A stretch of 64,000 nucleotides of DNA from Vreelandella lionensis (GTDB lineage: Bacteria; Pseudomonadota; Gammaproteobacteria; Pseudomonadales; Halomonadaceae), in assembly GCF_002087295.1 (NCBI RefSeq), contig NZ_MWVI01000012.1:1-64000 (forward strand). Reading direction: 5' to 3'. A model generated the notes under the pieces. The model worked only from the letters and a program-made list of their open reading frames with translations. It searched no databases and was not told the origin of the DNA. Every line of letters starts with the position of its first letter. Positions within the stretch are counted from its first letter, which is position 1. Below are positions 10,131 through 20,416 of the stretch, one piece after another. A program made the translations under genes and the position numbers.

Positions 10131-10900
10131 ATGTCACGTGATGTTCAAGAGTCTACCCCCACTGCTGCCCCCAAAATCGACAAGTCAAAGTCAAAATACA
10201 AGCGTATTTTGCTGAAGCTATCGGGCGAAGCGCTGATGGGTGAGCACGATTTTGGTATTGATCCGAAAGTGCTGGATCGTATGGCGCTCGAGATCGGCCA
10301 GCTGGTCGGTATTGGCGTACAGGTCGGTATTGTGATTGGTGGTGGTAACCTGTTCCGTGGTGCGGCGTTGAACGAAGCCGGAATGGATCGGGTCAGGGTG
10401 ACCACATGGGAATGCTGGCAACGGTGATGAATGCCCTCGCCATGCGTGATGCCCTGGAGCGCTCTAATATTCGCTCGCGGGTGATGTCAGCGATTCCCAG
10501 GAGCGGTGTGGTGGAGCACTATGACCGCCGCACTGCCATCCGTTATTTAACGTCTGGCGACGTGGTGCTGTTCTCTGCTGGCACCGGTAACCCTTTCTTT
10601 ACCACCGACTCTGCTGCTTGTTTGCGCGGCATTGAAGTGGATGTAGACGATGTCATCAAGGCCACCAAGGTGGACGGCGTGTACAATAAGGACCCGGTGA
10701 AGCACCCTGACGCCGTGAAATACGACCAGCTCTCCTATGACGACGCTCTGGATCAGAAGCTGGGCGTAATGGATTTGACCGCAATCTGCCTGGTACGTGA
10801 CCATAATATGCCGGTGCGGGTATTTGATATGAACAAGCCTGGTGCCCTGCTTAACCTCGTGGTTGGAGGCAAGGAAGGCACGCTGATAGACAGAGGGTAA
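10131..10900 (+). CDS. pyrH: uridylate kinase, frameshifted
   Basis: Phosphorylates UMP to UDP; bacterial hexameric UMP kinase of the amino-acid kinase fold. Restored length is 256 aa, with about 15 extra hydrophilic residues at the N-terminus compared with E. coli. Motifs: [40 protein letters not shown] (poorly placed in many annotations), [11 protein letters not shown] and [10 protein letters not shown]. One base is missing near 10399, where [12 protein letters not shown] is expected, so the gene appears as two frames. AGGAGAG precedes ATG 10131. frr follows after 4 bp. Confidence 0.93.
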
Positions 10901-10904
10901 CAAC

Positions 10905-11462
10905 GTGATCAACGACATCAAGAAAGATGCAGAGTCTCGCATGAAGAAGAGCGTTGAGGCGCTGCACAGCAACTTCAACAAGATCCGCACGGGTCGTGCT
11001 CACCCCAGCATCCTGGATGCAGTGACCGTTGAGTATTACGGTGGCCAAGTGCCGCTGAACCAAGTGGCTTCTGTCAACGTTGAAGATGCCCGTACCCTGG
11101 CGGTGGCTCCTTGGGAGCAGTCCATGGTGGCCAAGATCGAAAAAGCGATCATGACCTCTGACTTGGGCCTCAACCCCTCAAGCGCAGGCAACGTGATTCG
11201 TGTGCCAATGCCGATGCTGACCGAAGAGACACGCAAGGGTTACATTAAGCAGGCACGTAGTGAAGCAGAAAACGCGCGCGTGTCTGTGCGTCACGTTCGT
11301 CGTGATGCTAACGGTGATTTCAAATCCTTGCTTAAGGATAAAGAAATTACCGAGGACGATCAGCGCCAGGGCGAAGACGAAATCCAGAAGCTGACCGACA
11401 AGTATATCTCTGAGTGCGATAAGCCACTTGCCGCAAAAGAACAGGATCTCATGCAGGTTTAG
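10905..11462 (+). CDS. frr: ribosome recycling factor
   Basis: Splits post-termination ribosomes together with EF-G. The protein is 185 aa, intact and the standard length. It shows the [24 protein letters not shown]-terminal helix region, the [16 protein letters not shown] beta hairpin and the C-terminal [18 protein letters not shown] helix. The start is GTG at 10905, four bases after the pyrH stop, with a GAGGG ribosome site inside the pyrH end. A 12-bp hairpin with one U-G pair (11499-11523) follows before uppS; it has no T tract. Confidence 0.95.
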   Translation: MINDIKKDAESRMKKSVEALHSNFNKIRTGRAHPSILDAVTVEYYGGQVPLNQVASVNVEDARTLAVAPWEQSMVAKIEKAIMTSDLGLNPSSAGNVIRVPMPMLTEETRKGYIKQARSEAENARVSVRHVRRDANGDFKSLLKDKEITEDDQRQGEDEIQKLTDKYISECDKPLAAKEQDLMQV

Positions 11463-11568
11463 TGATTGTTGTTAACATCACTGCCTGCGTTCACTTAGCC
11501 ACGGGTAGCTCAGCTGCCCGTGGGCCATCGCTTGGCTTACTTATGACTGATCTTTGGTGCGAGAACCC

Positions 11569-12353
11569 ATGACGTCTCCGCAGCTTCCCCAAGAGCAGCC
11601 GGGCGGCACGACGCTTTCTCGATCCGAGGAAGCACTGCCGTCTCATGTTGCTATCATTATGGATGGTAACAACCGCTGGGCGCGGGCACGTGGGCTTTCG
11701 GGTGTGCGCGGCCACCGCGCCGGTGTCGAAGCCGTGAGAGCGGTGATTGAGCGTGCAGCTGAGCGAGGCGTTCAAACGCTAAGCCTGTTTGCGTTCTCCA
11801 GCGAAAACTGGAAACGTCCTGCCGCTGAGGTGAATGCGCTGATGGAGCTGTTTTTGATGGCGCTTAAACGCGAAGTCAAAAAACTTAATGAGCGCAATAT
11901 CCGTCTGTCGATTATTGGCGAACAGCGTGGCTTTTCCCACGCGATTCAAAAGCTTATTCAGCGCGCCGAAGCGCTGACCGCCGAGAACACGGGCATGCAT
12001 CTGGTGATTGCCGCGAACTACGGCGGCCAGTGGGACATCGCCCGCGCCGCCCGCCAGCTCGCCGAGCAGGTGGCTGCCGGAGAGCTGGCGCCCGAGGCCA
12101 TCGACGAAGCGCGCTTGGATGCGGCCATGAACACCGACCAAGTACCGCCGGTGGATCTGTGTATCCGTACCAGCGGCGAGCAGCGGCTCTCGAACTTTAT
12201 GTTATGGCAGCTGGCCTATGCCGAGCTGCACTTTTCGCCCTTGTTATGGCCAGATTTTGATGGGGCGGCCTTCGACAAGCGCTCGATGATTTCTGCTTAC
12301 GACGTCGCCGTTTTGGCATGACCGACGAACAAATAGAGGCGCAAGGTGCTTAA
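11569..12353 (+). CDS. uppS: undecaprenyl diphosphate synthase, frameshifted at C-terminus
   Basis: cis-Prenyltransferase that makes the C55 lipid carrier for peptidoglycan and other envelope glycans. Restored length is 261 aa. The catalytic motif HVAIIMDGNNRWARARG and the C-terminal CIRTSGEQRLSNFMLWQ are clear. The visible frame stops early with an unrelated tail. Restoring one missing G near 12280 gives FDKALDDFCLRRRRFGMTDE and a stop at 12351-12353, the usual UppS ending. The true end then overlaps the cdsA GTG start by 8 bp. ATG 11569 is preferred over upstream TTG/GTG codons, though its ribosome site is weak. Confidence 0.92.
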
Positions 12354-13167
12354 ACAGCGGATGATCACCGCAGCCTGGTTAGCTCCTGTCACGCTAATTG
12401 GTCTGTTTGGATTACAGGGAGGTGCCTTTGCGCTGTTTACAGCGCTGATCGTGCTGTTAGGTACCTGGGAATGGACCAACTTGGCGGGCGTTATCGTCTC
12501 GCGCACGCGCCTGGCGCTGGTGGCCGGTATGGCGGTGCTCATGGCCCTGCTGTGGCTAAGCGGCGCTGCCTTTGCAGTTTGGCCGTTGTGGCTGGCCGCC
12601 GCTGGCTGGTTGCTGAACCTTTACTGGGTGACGCACTACCCGGAAAGCAGTCAGCAGTGGCAAGCCACTTCACGCCGTCTACTCATGGGCGTTTGGGTGC
12701 TGCTGCCGTGCTGGGTGGGTTTTAACGTGCTGCGTGATAGCGGGGTGGTGTGGCTGCTGTTTGTGATGCTGCTGGTATGGACGGCAGACATTGGCGCCTA
12801 CTTTGCTGGTCGCCGCTGGGGTAAGCGAAAATTAGCCCCGCGGGTGAGTCCAGGCAAGTCCTGGGAGGGCGTGTATGGGGGGCTTGCTGCCACGATGCTG
12901 CTAGCCCTGCTGTTTGCCCTTTGGCAGCCCCTTGGAGTGATGGGGGGCGTGGCGCTGATCGTGATTACCGCAGTGGTGACGCTTACTTCAGTGCTTGGCG
13001 ACCTGTTTGAAAGTATGTTGAAACGCTACCGTAATATTAAAGACTCCAGCCAGCTGCTGCCGGGTCATGGTGGTGTGCTGGACCGTATCGATAGTCTCAC
13101 CGCAGCCATCCCCATCTTTGCGCTGTTGTATCTGCAGGTACTGTCACTTCAGGTGAGCGCGCTATGA
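12346..13167 (+). CDS. cdsA: phosphatidate cytidylyltransferase
   Basis: Makes CDP-diacylglycerol from phosphatidate and CTP, the branch point of phospholipid synthesis. It is a 273-aa inner-membrane protein with about seven to eight hydrophobic segments. The family signature is near the C-terminus: [19 protein letters not shown] and [18 protein letters not shown], including the catalytic acidic residues. The start is GTG 12346, overlapping the restored uppS end. The stop overlaps the dxr ATG (ATGA). Confidence 0.95.
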   Translation: MLKQRMITAAWLAPVTLIGLFGLQGGAFALFTALIVLLGTWEWTNLAGVIVSRTRLALVAGMAVLMALLWLSGAAFAVWPLWLAAAGWLLNLYWVTHYPESSQQWQATSRRLLMGVWVLLPCWVGFNVLRDSGVVWLLFVMLLVWTADIGAYFAGRRWGKRKLAPRVSPGKSWEGVYGGLAATMLLALLFALWQPLGVMGGVALIVITAVVTLTSVLGDLFESMLKRYRNIKDSSQLLPGHGGVLDRIDSLTAAIPIFALLYLQVLSLQVSAL

Positions 13168-14359
13168 GTCACGTCTCGGTTCAGTTGGTCACTGTGCTCG
13201 GTGCCACCGGCTCCATCGGTAAAAGCACCTTGGATGTCATCGCGCGCCATCCGGAGCGTTACCGCGTCTATGCCCTAACGGCGCATACCTCAAAAGAGGC
13301 GCTGCTTGACCAGTGTAAAGCGCACTCTCCCCGGGTTGCCGTGTTGGATGACGACGCCGATGCCCAGTGGTTGCAGCAAGGGCTCCTCCAAGCAGGCTCC
13401 AACACCGTGGCGCTGGCGGGGCAGGACGCGCTGTGCGAGGTCGCCCAAGCCCCTGAGGTCGACACCGTGATGGCGGCGATCGTCGGGGCGGCAGGCCTGT
13501 TGCCGTCGCTGGCGGCAGCCGAAGCCGGTAAGCGCGTGCTATTGGCCAATAAGGAGGCCCTGGTGATGAGCGGGTCGCTGTTTATGGATGCCGTTGCACG
13601 CTCCGGGGCGGCGCTGTTGCCGATCGATTCTGAACATAATGCCATCTACCAGTGTCTACCCAGCGAGCATCGCGGCGGATTAGCCAAACACGGCGTGCGT
13701 CAGCTGCTTCTAACCGCATCGGGCGGGCCGTTTCGCGGCTGGTCGGCTGCCGATATTGCTAACGTAACACCAGAGCAGGCCTGCGCTCATCCTAACTGGT
13801 CCATGGGACGTAAAATCTCCGTAGATAGCGCCACGCTGATGAATAAAGGACTCGAATTAATCGAAGCGTGCTGGCTGTTTGATGCCACCCCCGAGCAGAT
13901 TCAGGTCGTTGTTCACCCGCAAAGCGTGATCCACTCTATGGCAGCCTATGACGACGGTTCCGTGATTGCTCAGTTGGGTAATCCCGATATGCGCACACCG
14001 ATTGCCTATGGGCTTGCTTGGCCAGAGCGCATTGATGCCGGCGTAGAAACGCTAGATCTGTTCCAAGTTGCGCGGCTCGATTTTGAAGCCCCGGATGAAC
14101 CCCGCTTTCCCTGCCTGCGACTAGCCCGAGAGGCGATGCAGGCAGGAGGGGCCGCTCCGGCGGTGTTTAACGCTGCTAATGAAGTTGCTGTTGAGGCATT
14201 TTTAGCGGAGAACATCGCGTTTGGTGCGATTCCGGACGTTGTGCGAAGGTGATGGCCCTGCCGTATCCCGGTCAGGCGGGTTCACTTGAACGCGTGCTTG
14301 CTGCGGACCGCTGGGCTCGAGAGCAAGCCGCGCACACCATACGCCAGTTAACCGCTTAG
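13164..14359 (+). CDS. dxr: 1-deoxy-D-xylulose 5-phosphate reductoisomerase, frameshifted
   Basis: Second step of the MEP isoprenoid pathway, NADPH- and metal-dependent. Restored length is 398 aa. Motifs: [16 protein letters not shown] (NADPH loop), [26 protein letters not shown] (metal-binding Asp and Glu) and [17 protein letters not shown]. The visible frame ends at 14252 after AIPDVV; one missing base near 14246 restores [17 protein letters not shown] and a stop at 14357-14359. The start overlaps the cdsA stop by 4 bp. Confidence 0.93.
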
Positions 14360-14402
14360 CCTCAGCTATTGTTGAGCAGCGTGTCGTGCAAAGGAGCAAA
14401 AA

Positions 14403-15762
14403 GTGGGCCTGATACAGAATATCTTAGCCGTCATCGTGGTGCTGGGGCTGCTGGTGACCTTTCACGAGTTTGGTCACTTTTGGGTTGCACGCCGCTGCGG
14501 CGTCAAGGTGTTGCGCTTCTCCGTAGGGTTTGGCAAGCCGCTCTGGTCAACGATTGATCGCCATGGCACCGAGTTCGCTGTGGCGGCCATTCCGCTGGGC
14601 GGCTACGTCAAAATGCTCGACGAGCGCGAAGCGCCGGTACCGGAAGAGCAGCTAGACCAAGCGTTTAATCGTAAAACCGTTTGGCAACGTATTGCTATTG
14701 TGGCCGCGGGCCCCATCGCTAATTTCCTGCTGGCTATTGTGGCCTACTGGGCGCTGTTTGTGGCGGGTACAACCACCGTAGCGCCAGTAGTTGGTGATAT
14801 TACGCCTAACTCCCCAGCCGCAGAGGCAGGGTTGGAGCAGGGGAGTGAAATTACCGCGATTCAGGGCGATGCGATGCGCTCCTGGGAAGAGATCAATTTA
14901 AAACTGGTCTCCATGATTGGCTTCAGCGGTGATTTAACCATTGAGGTAGTGCCGGAAGGCGCTAGTGCCACCCGCAGCTATCAACTGCCGCTTAACACCT
15001 ACATGGTTCGCCAGGATCCGCCACAGCCGCTGCAGAGCCTTGGCTTCTGGCCCTGGCGACCCGATGTGCCCGCCGTGCTTGGCCAAGTAGTGGATGGGCA
15101 AGCCGCCGCTGAAGCCGGGCTTCAAGCAGGGGATCGCATCGTCGGCCCTTAACGGTGAGCCCATTAATGACTGGATGCAGTTTGTCGCGGTGATCCGCGA
15201 TAGCGCAGGCGAGACACTGAGCGTTGGTTATCAGCGTAATGGCGAAGCAGGAACGCTTTCGCTCACGCCAAGACGTAATACGCTGGAGAGTGGTGCCGAG
15301 GTTGGGTACATTGGAGCTGGCGCGGAGCCATTTAGCTTGCCTGAAACGCTGCAACGGGAAATTCGTTACGGGCCGATTGAAGCGGTTGGACAAGCGCTGT
15401 CGCGCACTGGTGAAATGGTGCTGCTGACGGTCGACGCCATTCGCAAAATGTTAGTGGGGTTAATTTCTCCCTCTAATCTATCGGGGCCGATCACGATTGC
15501 GCAAATTTCCGGAGACTCTGCGCGTGCCGGGGTAGAAGCCTTTGTTGGTTTTTTAGCGTATCTTTCGATTAGTTTAGGTGTGCTGAATTTGCTGCCCATT
15601 CCCGTGCTCGACGGCGGTCATTTGCTTTGCTATTTTGGCGAGGTCGTACGTGGGCGGCCGGTATCTGAGCAGACACAAGCGCTAGGGCTGCGCATCGGAC
15701 TTGCCATGGTTGGCACCCTGATGCTGATGGCGCTCTATTTCGATTTGATGCGCCTGTGGTAA
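14403..15762 (+). CDS. rseP: RIP metalloprotease RseP, frameshifted
   Basis: Site-2 intramembrane protease that cuts the anti-sigma-E factor RseA. Restored length is 452 aa. It has the zinc motif HEFGH in an N-terminal membrane helix (TFHEFGHFWVARR), a periplasmic PDZ pair (VGDITPNSPAAEAGL and VVDGQAAAEAGLQAGDRIV), and the C-terminal PVLDGGHLL motif. An extra G near 15146 breaks the frame just after DRIV, before ALNGEPINDW. The start is GTG 14403 with an AAGGAG ribosome site. It lies directly upstream of bamA, linking envelope stress control and outer-membrane assembly. Confidence 0.93.
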
Positions 15763-15862
15763 TAACGCGTGTAGCGCGCAGGATGCCTTGTCATCTGCCT
15801 GCACAAATGTATATGGTGCCTGTCTTAACCGACGGGCAGACCAACGCGAGCGAACTGACTGC

Positions 15863-18214
15863 ATGAAAATCAAGCCCCTTGGAATGGCGGCACTCTTGCT
15901 GGTAGGCGCCAGCGGCGCCCAAGCACAATCCTTTGATGTTTCAGACATTCGTGTGGAAGGACTGCAGCGGGTTTCCGCCGCCTCGGTCTTTAATGCGTTT
16001 CCCGTCAGCGCTAATGACCGCGTGGACGAGCAGCAGCTAGCCGCTGCCGCCCGCGATCTGTTCGCTACCGGACTGTTTGAAGATGTCTCGCTGGCCCGGG
16101 AAGGCGACGTGTTGGTGATCCAAGTGGTCGAGCGGCCAACCATCGCGCGCTTGAACATCGAAGGCAACGACCAGATTTCGGACGAAGACCTGCGCAACGG
16201 CCTGCGTGAGTCGGGCCTGTCGGAAGGTCAGGTACTGCACCTCTCTACCCTTGACGAGATTGAGCGCGAGCTTGAGGGCGTGTATCAGGCTCAGGGTCGC
16301 TACAGCGCTGGCATTAATGTTGAGGTGGAAGAGATTGATGAGGGCCGGGTCCAGGTCAACATCGATATCAATGAAGGTGAAGTCGCCAAGATCCGCCAGA
16401 TCAATATCGTCGGTAACCAGGATTTCGACGATGAAACCCTGCGTGAAGTGTTCGAGCTAAACGACCGCCCTGGCCGTATCTTCGGCTGGTTCTCGAAAGA
16501 TGAGTACTCCCGAGAAGCGCTCTCTGGTGATATCGAACGCCTACGCTCGTTCTATCTTGACCGTGGCTACGTCAACTTTGATGTTACTTCCACGCAAGTC
16601 TCTATCGGCCCTGAAAAGTCAGAAATCTTTATCACCCTGAATATTGATGAAGGCAACCAGTATCGCGTGGGCGATATTCGTTTCGCTGGCGACCTTCAAA
16701 TCAGCGAGAACGAAGCTCGTAATCTGCTGGAAATCAACAGTGGTGATATTTTCTCTCGCGGAGAGGTGAACGCCTCCACCGAAGCATTGCGCCAGCGTTT
16801 AGGCGCCGAGGGCTTTGCCTTTGCCGATGTGCAGGGTGTCCCTGAAATGGCCGATGACGGTGAAACCGTCGATTTGGTCATTGCCGTTAACCCCGGCCAG
16901 CGGGCCTATGTTCGCCGCATCGAGTTCTACGGCAATACCACGACACAGGATGAAGTACTGCGTCGGGAAATGATTCAGCTAGAGGGCGGGCCCGCCTCCA
17001 CCGAGTCTATTACCCAGTCGCGTCAGCGTTTGGAGCGGTTAGGCTTCTTCAGCCAGGTGGAAGTCGATACCCAGCCGGTTCCGGGTGAGCCGGATATGCT
17101 GGATGTGACCTATACCGTTGAGGAGCAGCCCTCTGGCTCGGTCTCAGCCAGCGTCGGTTTCTCTCAAAGTGCCGGGGTGATTTATGGGGTAGGTCTAGCC
17201 CAGAATAACTTCCTGGGTACTGGTAATCGGGTCAACGTTGGTGCCCAGCGCAGTGACACCTTTACCAGTGTCAACTTTGCCTTTACCGACCCTTACTGGA
17301 CGCTAGATGGTATTTCCCGCGGATATAACCTGTTTTACCGGGAAACCGACTATGCCGACTCGGATATCTCGACCTTCTCTACCGATGCTTACGGTGCAGG
17401 TATCAACTTAGGCTACCCCATCAGCGAGCTGTCTCGCCTGAATTTTGGTGCCAGCGTTGAAGATGTGACGGTGAAAACCTACTTTGACACCGCCTCTGAG
17501 ATTCGCCGCTATGTAGAAGACCAAGGTGAGAATGCGCAGAGTCTCAAGCTATCCGCTAGCTGGACGCGCAACAACCTGAACCGTGGCATTATGCCCACCG
17601 CCGGTAACTACCAGCGCGTATCGCTTGAAACCGGCGTGCCGGGCAGCGATGCGGAGTACTACAAGCTTCAGGCCCGTGCTCAGCAGCTATTCCCAATTAA
17701 CGATGATGAAACCTGGGCGCTGAAGTTTAGCGGTAACTTAGGCTACGCCGACACCCTAGGCAGTAACGACCCTTATCCGTTCTATGAGAACTTCTACGCG
17801 GGTGGTTTAGGCTCGGTGCGTGGCTTTACCTCTAACACTTTGGGCGAGCGAACCACTCCTGCCCGCGAGGGTGGTCGTGACCGGACGATGGGCGGTAACG
17901 TTCTGGTAGAAGGTTCTGCGGAAGTGCTCTTCCCCATGCCGTTTGTGGAAAACCAGCGCTCGGTTCAGCCCTCGCTGTTCCTAGATGCGGGTAATACCTT
18001 CTTAAGCTCGTGCTACGACGTGCTGGAAGCAGACGCGGATCGTCAGCAGTGCAGCTCAGGCGTTGACTTTGGTGACTTGCGCTACAGTGTCGGTGTCGGT
18101 CTCTCTTGGCTGACGCCAGTTGGCCCGCTGACCTTCAGCGTGGCTGAGCCGCTGAACGACGAAAGTGGTGACGATACGCAGTTCTTCCAGTTCTCGCTGG
18201 GTCAAACGTTCTAA
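15863..18214 (+). CDS. bamA: outer membrane protein assembly factor BamA
   Basis: Central Omp85 protein of the BAM complex, which inserts beta-barrels into the outer membrane. The protein is 783 aa from ATG 15863 and intact. A signal peptide (MKIKPLGMAALLLVGASGAQ, cut after AQA) is followed by five POTRA repeats (from FDVSDIRVEGLQRVS to about residue 400) and a 16-strand barrel. The barrel carries the VRGF motif (GLGSVRGFTSNTLG) and a C-terminal phenylalanine (FSLGQTF). The frame is open upstream, but the signal peptide fixes the start. Confidence 0.96.
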   Translation: MKIKPLGMAALLLVGASGAQAQSFDVSDIRVEGLQRVSAASVFNAFPVSANDRVDEQQLAAAARDLFATGLFEDVSLAREGDVLVIQVVERPTIARLNIEGNDQISDEDLRNGLRESGLSEGQVLHLSTLDEIERELEGVYQAQGRYSAGINVEVEEIDEGRVQVNIDINEGEVAKIRQINIVGNQDFDDETLREVFELNDRPGRIFGWFSKDEYSREALSGDIERLRSFYLDRGYVNFDVTSTQVSIGPEKSEIFITLNIDEGNQYRVGDIRFAGDLQISENEARNLLEINSGDIFSRGEVNASTEALRQRLGAEGFAFADVQGVPEMADDGETVDLVIAVNPGQRAYVRRIEFYGNTTTQDEVLRREMIQLEGGPASTESITQSRQRLERLGFFSQVEVDTQPVPGEPDMLDVTYTVEEQPSGSVSASVGFSQSAGVIYGVGLAQNNFLGTGNRVNVGAQRSDTFTSVNFAFTDPYWTLDGISRGYNLFYRETDYADSDISTFSTDAYGAGINLGYPISELSRLNFGASVEDVTVKTYFDTASEIRRYVEDQGENAQSLKLSASWTRNNLNRGIMPTAGNYQRVSLETGVPGSDAEYYKLQARAQQLFPINDDETWALKFSGNLGYADTLGSNDPYPFYENFYAGGLGSVRGFTSNTLGERTTPAREGGRDRTMGGNVLVEGSAEVLFPMPFVENQRSVQPSLFLDAGNTFLSSCYDVLEADADRQQCSSGVDFGDLRYSVGVGLSWLTPVGPLTFSVAEPLNDESGDDTQFFQFSLGQTF

Positions 18215-18230
18215 TTTAAGGAGTATCACA

Positions 18231-18734
18231 ATGATGCGTAAACTGACCGCCGCTGTGTGCCTGTTTGGGGCGATGACTCTACCTGCCTATGCTGCCGAAG
18301 TGGCCGTGTTGGATTGGCGCACTGCGTTGATGAATACCCAGTCGGCTCAGTCATCACTGAGCCAGTTGGAAGGACAAATTGGTAGCCAGCAGCGCGAAGC
18401 CGAAGCGTTGGGCGGCGAGCTGCAGCAACTGCAAACCCGCCTGCAGCAGGAAGGGGAGACTATGTCCCAGTCCGAGCGCGAATCGCTGATTGCCGAGCTT
18501 CAGCAGAAAGGCGGCCGCTTCGAACAGTTGCGCCGTGAAGTGCTACAGGCCCAGCAGACCTCAGAGCAACAGTTCCTAGAAGGGGCTGAAGCTAAGCTGG
18601 AACAGGCGGTAGAGCAGGTGTTAGAACGTCATAATATCGACGTGTTGGTTGAGCCTCAGGGCGTGCTGCACTCCTCGACGGACCTGCCCAACGTGACGAA
18701 CGAAGTCACTCAGATTTTTGATTCGCTGAACTAA
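18231..18734 (+). CDS. skp: periplasmic chaperone Skp/OmpH
   Basis: Trimeric periplasmic holdase for unfolded outer-membrane proteins. The protein is 167 aa with a signal peptide (MMRKLTAAVCLFGAMTLPAY, cleavage after AYA). It has an N-terminal beta segment (EVAVLDWRTALMNTQSAQ) and a long Gln/Glu-rich coiled coil (about residues 45-125) that forms the tentacles. A TAAGGAG ribosome site lies 9 bases before the first of two ATG codons. It follows bamA by 16 bp, the normal neighbour. Confidence 0.93.
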   Translation: MMRKLTAAVCLFGAMTLPAYAAEVAVLDWRTALMNTQSAQSSLSQLEGQIGSQQREAEALGGELQQLQTRLQQEGETMSQSERESLIAELQQKGGRFEQLRREVLQAQQTSEQQFLEGAEAKLEQAVEQVLERHNIDVLVEPQGVLHSSTDLPNVTNEVTQIFDSLN

Positions 18735-18746
18735 TTTAATGATTAC

Positions 18747-18767
18747 TGGTGCGGCTTAGCCGCACCA
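18747..18767 (+). terminator. hairpin between skp and lpxD
   Basis: A perfect 9-bp stem TGGTGCGGC / GCCGCACCA with a TTA loop, 12 bp after the skp stop. There is no T tract. It probably protects the bamA-skp message end or modulates expression of lpxD rather than fully terminating. Confidence 0.45.
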
Positions 18768-18785
18768 CTGCTTCCTTGGGCTCTC

Positions 18786-19825
18786 ATGACGCACGCTTCT
18801 CATCACCTCACCCTTGCGGATATCGCACGTCACCTGGACGTTGATTTCGAGGGCGACGCCGACCAGCCAATTCGTGGTTTGGCAACGCTCAAGGAAGCAG
18901 CGCCAGACCAAGTCGCATTTTTAGCCAACCGTGCGTACTTAAAAGATCTCGCTACCACCAAAGCGGCAGCGGTACTGCTGCACCCGGAGCACGGCAAGAA
19001 CTGCCCTGTGCCGCGCCTAGAGATGGATAACCCCTACTTGGGCTACGCCAAGCTCTCCCAGCTATTTGATCCGCTGCCAGCGCGGGATGTACCGGGTATT
19101 CATCCCTCTGCAGTAGTCGCAGAGGGCGTGACGCTTGGGGCCGAGGTTTGCGTCCAAGCCAATGCGGTGATTGAGTCAGGCGTTGTCCTGGGCGACCGTG
19201 TAGTGGTTGGCGCCGGTAGCGTGATTGGCGCTGACTGTGTCATCGGTGACGACACGCGGCTGCATGCCAATGTCACCGTTTGCCACGGTGTGGTCGTGGG
19301 CAAGCGAGTGATTTTGCACAGCGGCTGTGTGATTGGTGGTGATGGCTTTGGGTTTGCCCATGATGGTGCGGGCTGGCACAAAATTGCTCAGCTTGGCGGC
19401 GTGGTGCTAGGTGATGATGTCGAAGTGGGCAGCTGCTCCAGTATTGACCGAGGCGCGTTAGGTGACACCGTCATTGGCAACGATGTCAAAATCGACAGCC
19501 AAGTGCAGATTGCCCACAACGTTACCATTGGGGACCACAGCGCGTTAGCAGGCTGTGTAGGGATTGCAGGCTCCACCAAAGTGGGCAAACACTGCATGTT
19601 GGGCGGTGGTGTGGGCCTATCTGGTCATCTCACAATTTGTGATGGCGTTCAGGTCACCGGCATGAGCCTAGTGACCAACTCAATTCATGAGCCGGGGGTT
19701 TATTCTTCGGGGACCGGGGCCATGAGCAAACACCCAATGGCGTAAAAATGCGGTGCGCTTTAAACAGCTTGATGGATATTGCCAAACGGTTGGCGCGGCT
19801 GGAAAAAAGCCAGCGCGACGGGTAA
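18786..19825 (+). CDS. lpxD: UDP-3-O-(3-hydroxyacyl)glucosamine N-acyltransferase LpxD, frameshifted at C-terminus
   Basis: Third step of lipid A synthesis; adds the N-linked hydroxyacyl chain. Restored length is 345 aa. It has an N-terminal uridine-binding domain, then a left-handed beta-helix of hexapeptide repeats (for example GVVLGDRVVVGAGSVIGADC) with the catalytic His in AHNVTIGDHSALAGCVG. The visible frame stops at 19745 after MSKHPMA. Removing an extra C near 19733 and an extra G near 19772 restores HQWRKNAVRFKQLDDIAKRL and the usual coiled C-terminal helix, ending at 19825. Confidence 0.92.
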
Positions 19826-19865
19826 GGCGTCGGGTTGAGAAGGAAAGAATTACCGGGCAGATGGC

Positions 19866-19893
19866 TTGAGGCTTAATAGCAGCAGGTTATAAT
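19866..19893 (+). promoter_or_regulatory. internal sigma70-type promoter before fabZ
   Basis: TTGAGG (-35, 19866-19871), a 16-bp spacer and a perfect TATAAT (-10, 19888-19893) lie in the 147-bp lpxD-fabZ gap. Predicted transcription starts near 19900, giving a leader of about 73 nt. This would allow fabZ-lpxA-lpxB-rnhB-dnaE to be expressed apart from the upstream genes. Confidence 0.65.
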
Positions 19894-19906
19894 CCACTGC
19901 CTTTTT

Positions 19907-19924
19907 ACCAGCAGGAATGCTGGT
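19907..19924 (+). repeat. hairpin in the fabZ leader
   Basis: A 7-bp inverted repeat ACCAGCA / TGCTGGT with a GGAA loop, preceded by a short T run, starts about 7 nt downstream of the predicted fabZ promoter start site. It could stabilise the 5' end of the transcript. If the promoter is inactive, it could instead act as a weak terminator of the lpxD transcript. Confidence 0.4.
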
Positions 19925-19972
19925 ACGCGCCTGATACTGCTCAGGCCTTTTGTCATTTTAGAGGTCGTTACG

Positions 19973-20416
19973 ATGGTTATGGATATCAACGAAATTCGCG
20001 AATACTTGCCCCACCGCTATCCATTTTTACTGGTGGATCGAGTCACGCAGTTAACCGTGGGCGAAACCATCGTTGCGTATAAAAACGTTAGCATCAACGA
20101 GCCGTTTTTCAATGGCCACTTTCCTCATCACCCGATTATGCCCGGGGTACTGGTTGTTGAAGCGCTGGCTCAGGTATGCGGTATTCTAGGCTTTAAAACG
20201 GTCAATAAGTTGCCCGCTGATGGCTATGTGTATTATCTCGTTGGCAGCGACAACGTGCGTTTTAAGCGCCCGGTCATGCCTGGCGATCAATTAACGCTTG
20301 AAGCGAATGTGATTCGCGGTAAACGCGGTATTTGGAAGTTTGCCTGCCGTGCCACGGTTGACGGCGAGCTGGCCTGCGAAGCGGAAATCATTTGTGCCGA
20401 GAGGAAGGTGGCTTGA
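19973..20416 (+). CDS. fabZ: (3R)-hydroxyacyl-ACP dehydratase FabZ
   Basis: Dehydrates 3-hydroxyacyl-ACP in fatty-acid elongation and competes with LpxA for hydroxymyristoyl-ACP. The protein is 147 aa and intact. The hot-dog fold active site [19 protein letters not shown] carries the catalytic His and Glu. ATG 19973 is used; ATG 19979 two codons later is equally possible. The stop overlaps the lpxA TTG start. Confidence 0.95.
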   Translation: MVMDINEIREYLPHRYPFLLVDRVTQLTVGETIVAYKNVSINEPFFNGHFPHHPIMPGVLVVEALAQVCGILGFKTVNKLPADGYVYYLVGSDNVRFKRPVMPGDQLTLEANVIRGKRGIWKFACRATVDGELACEAEIICAERKVA

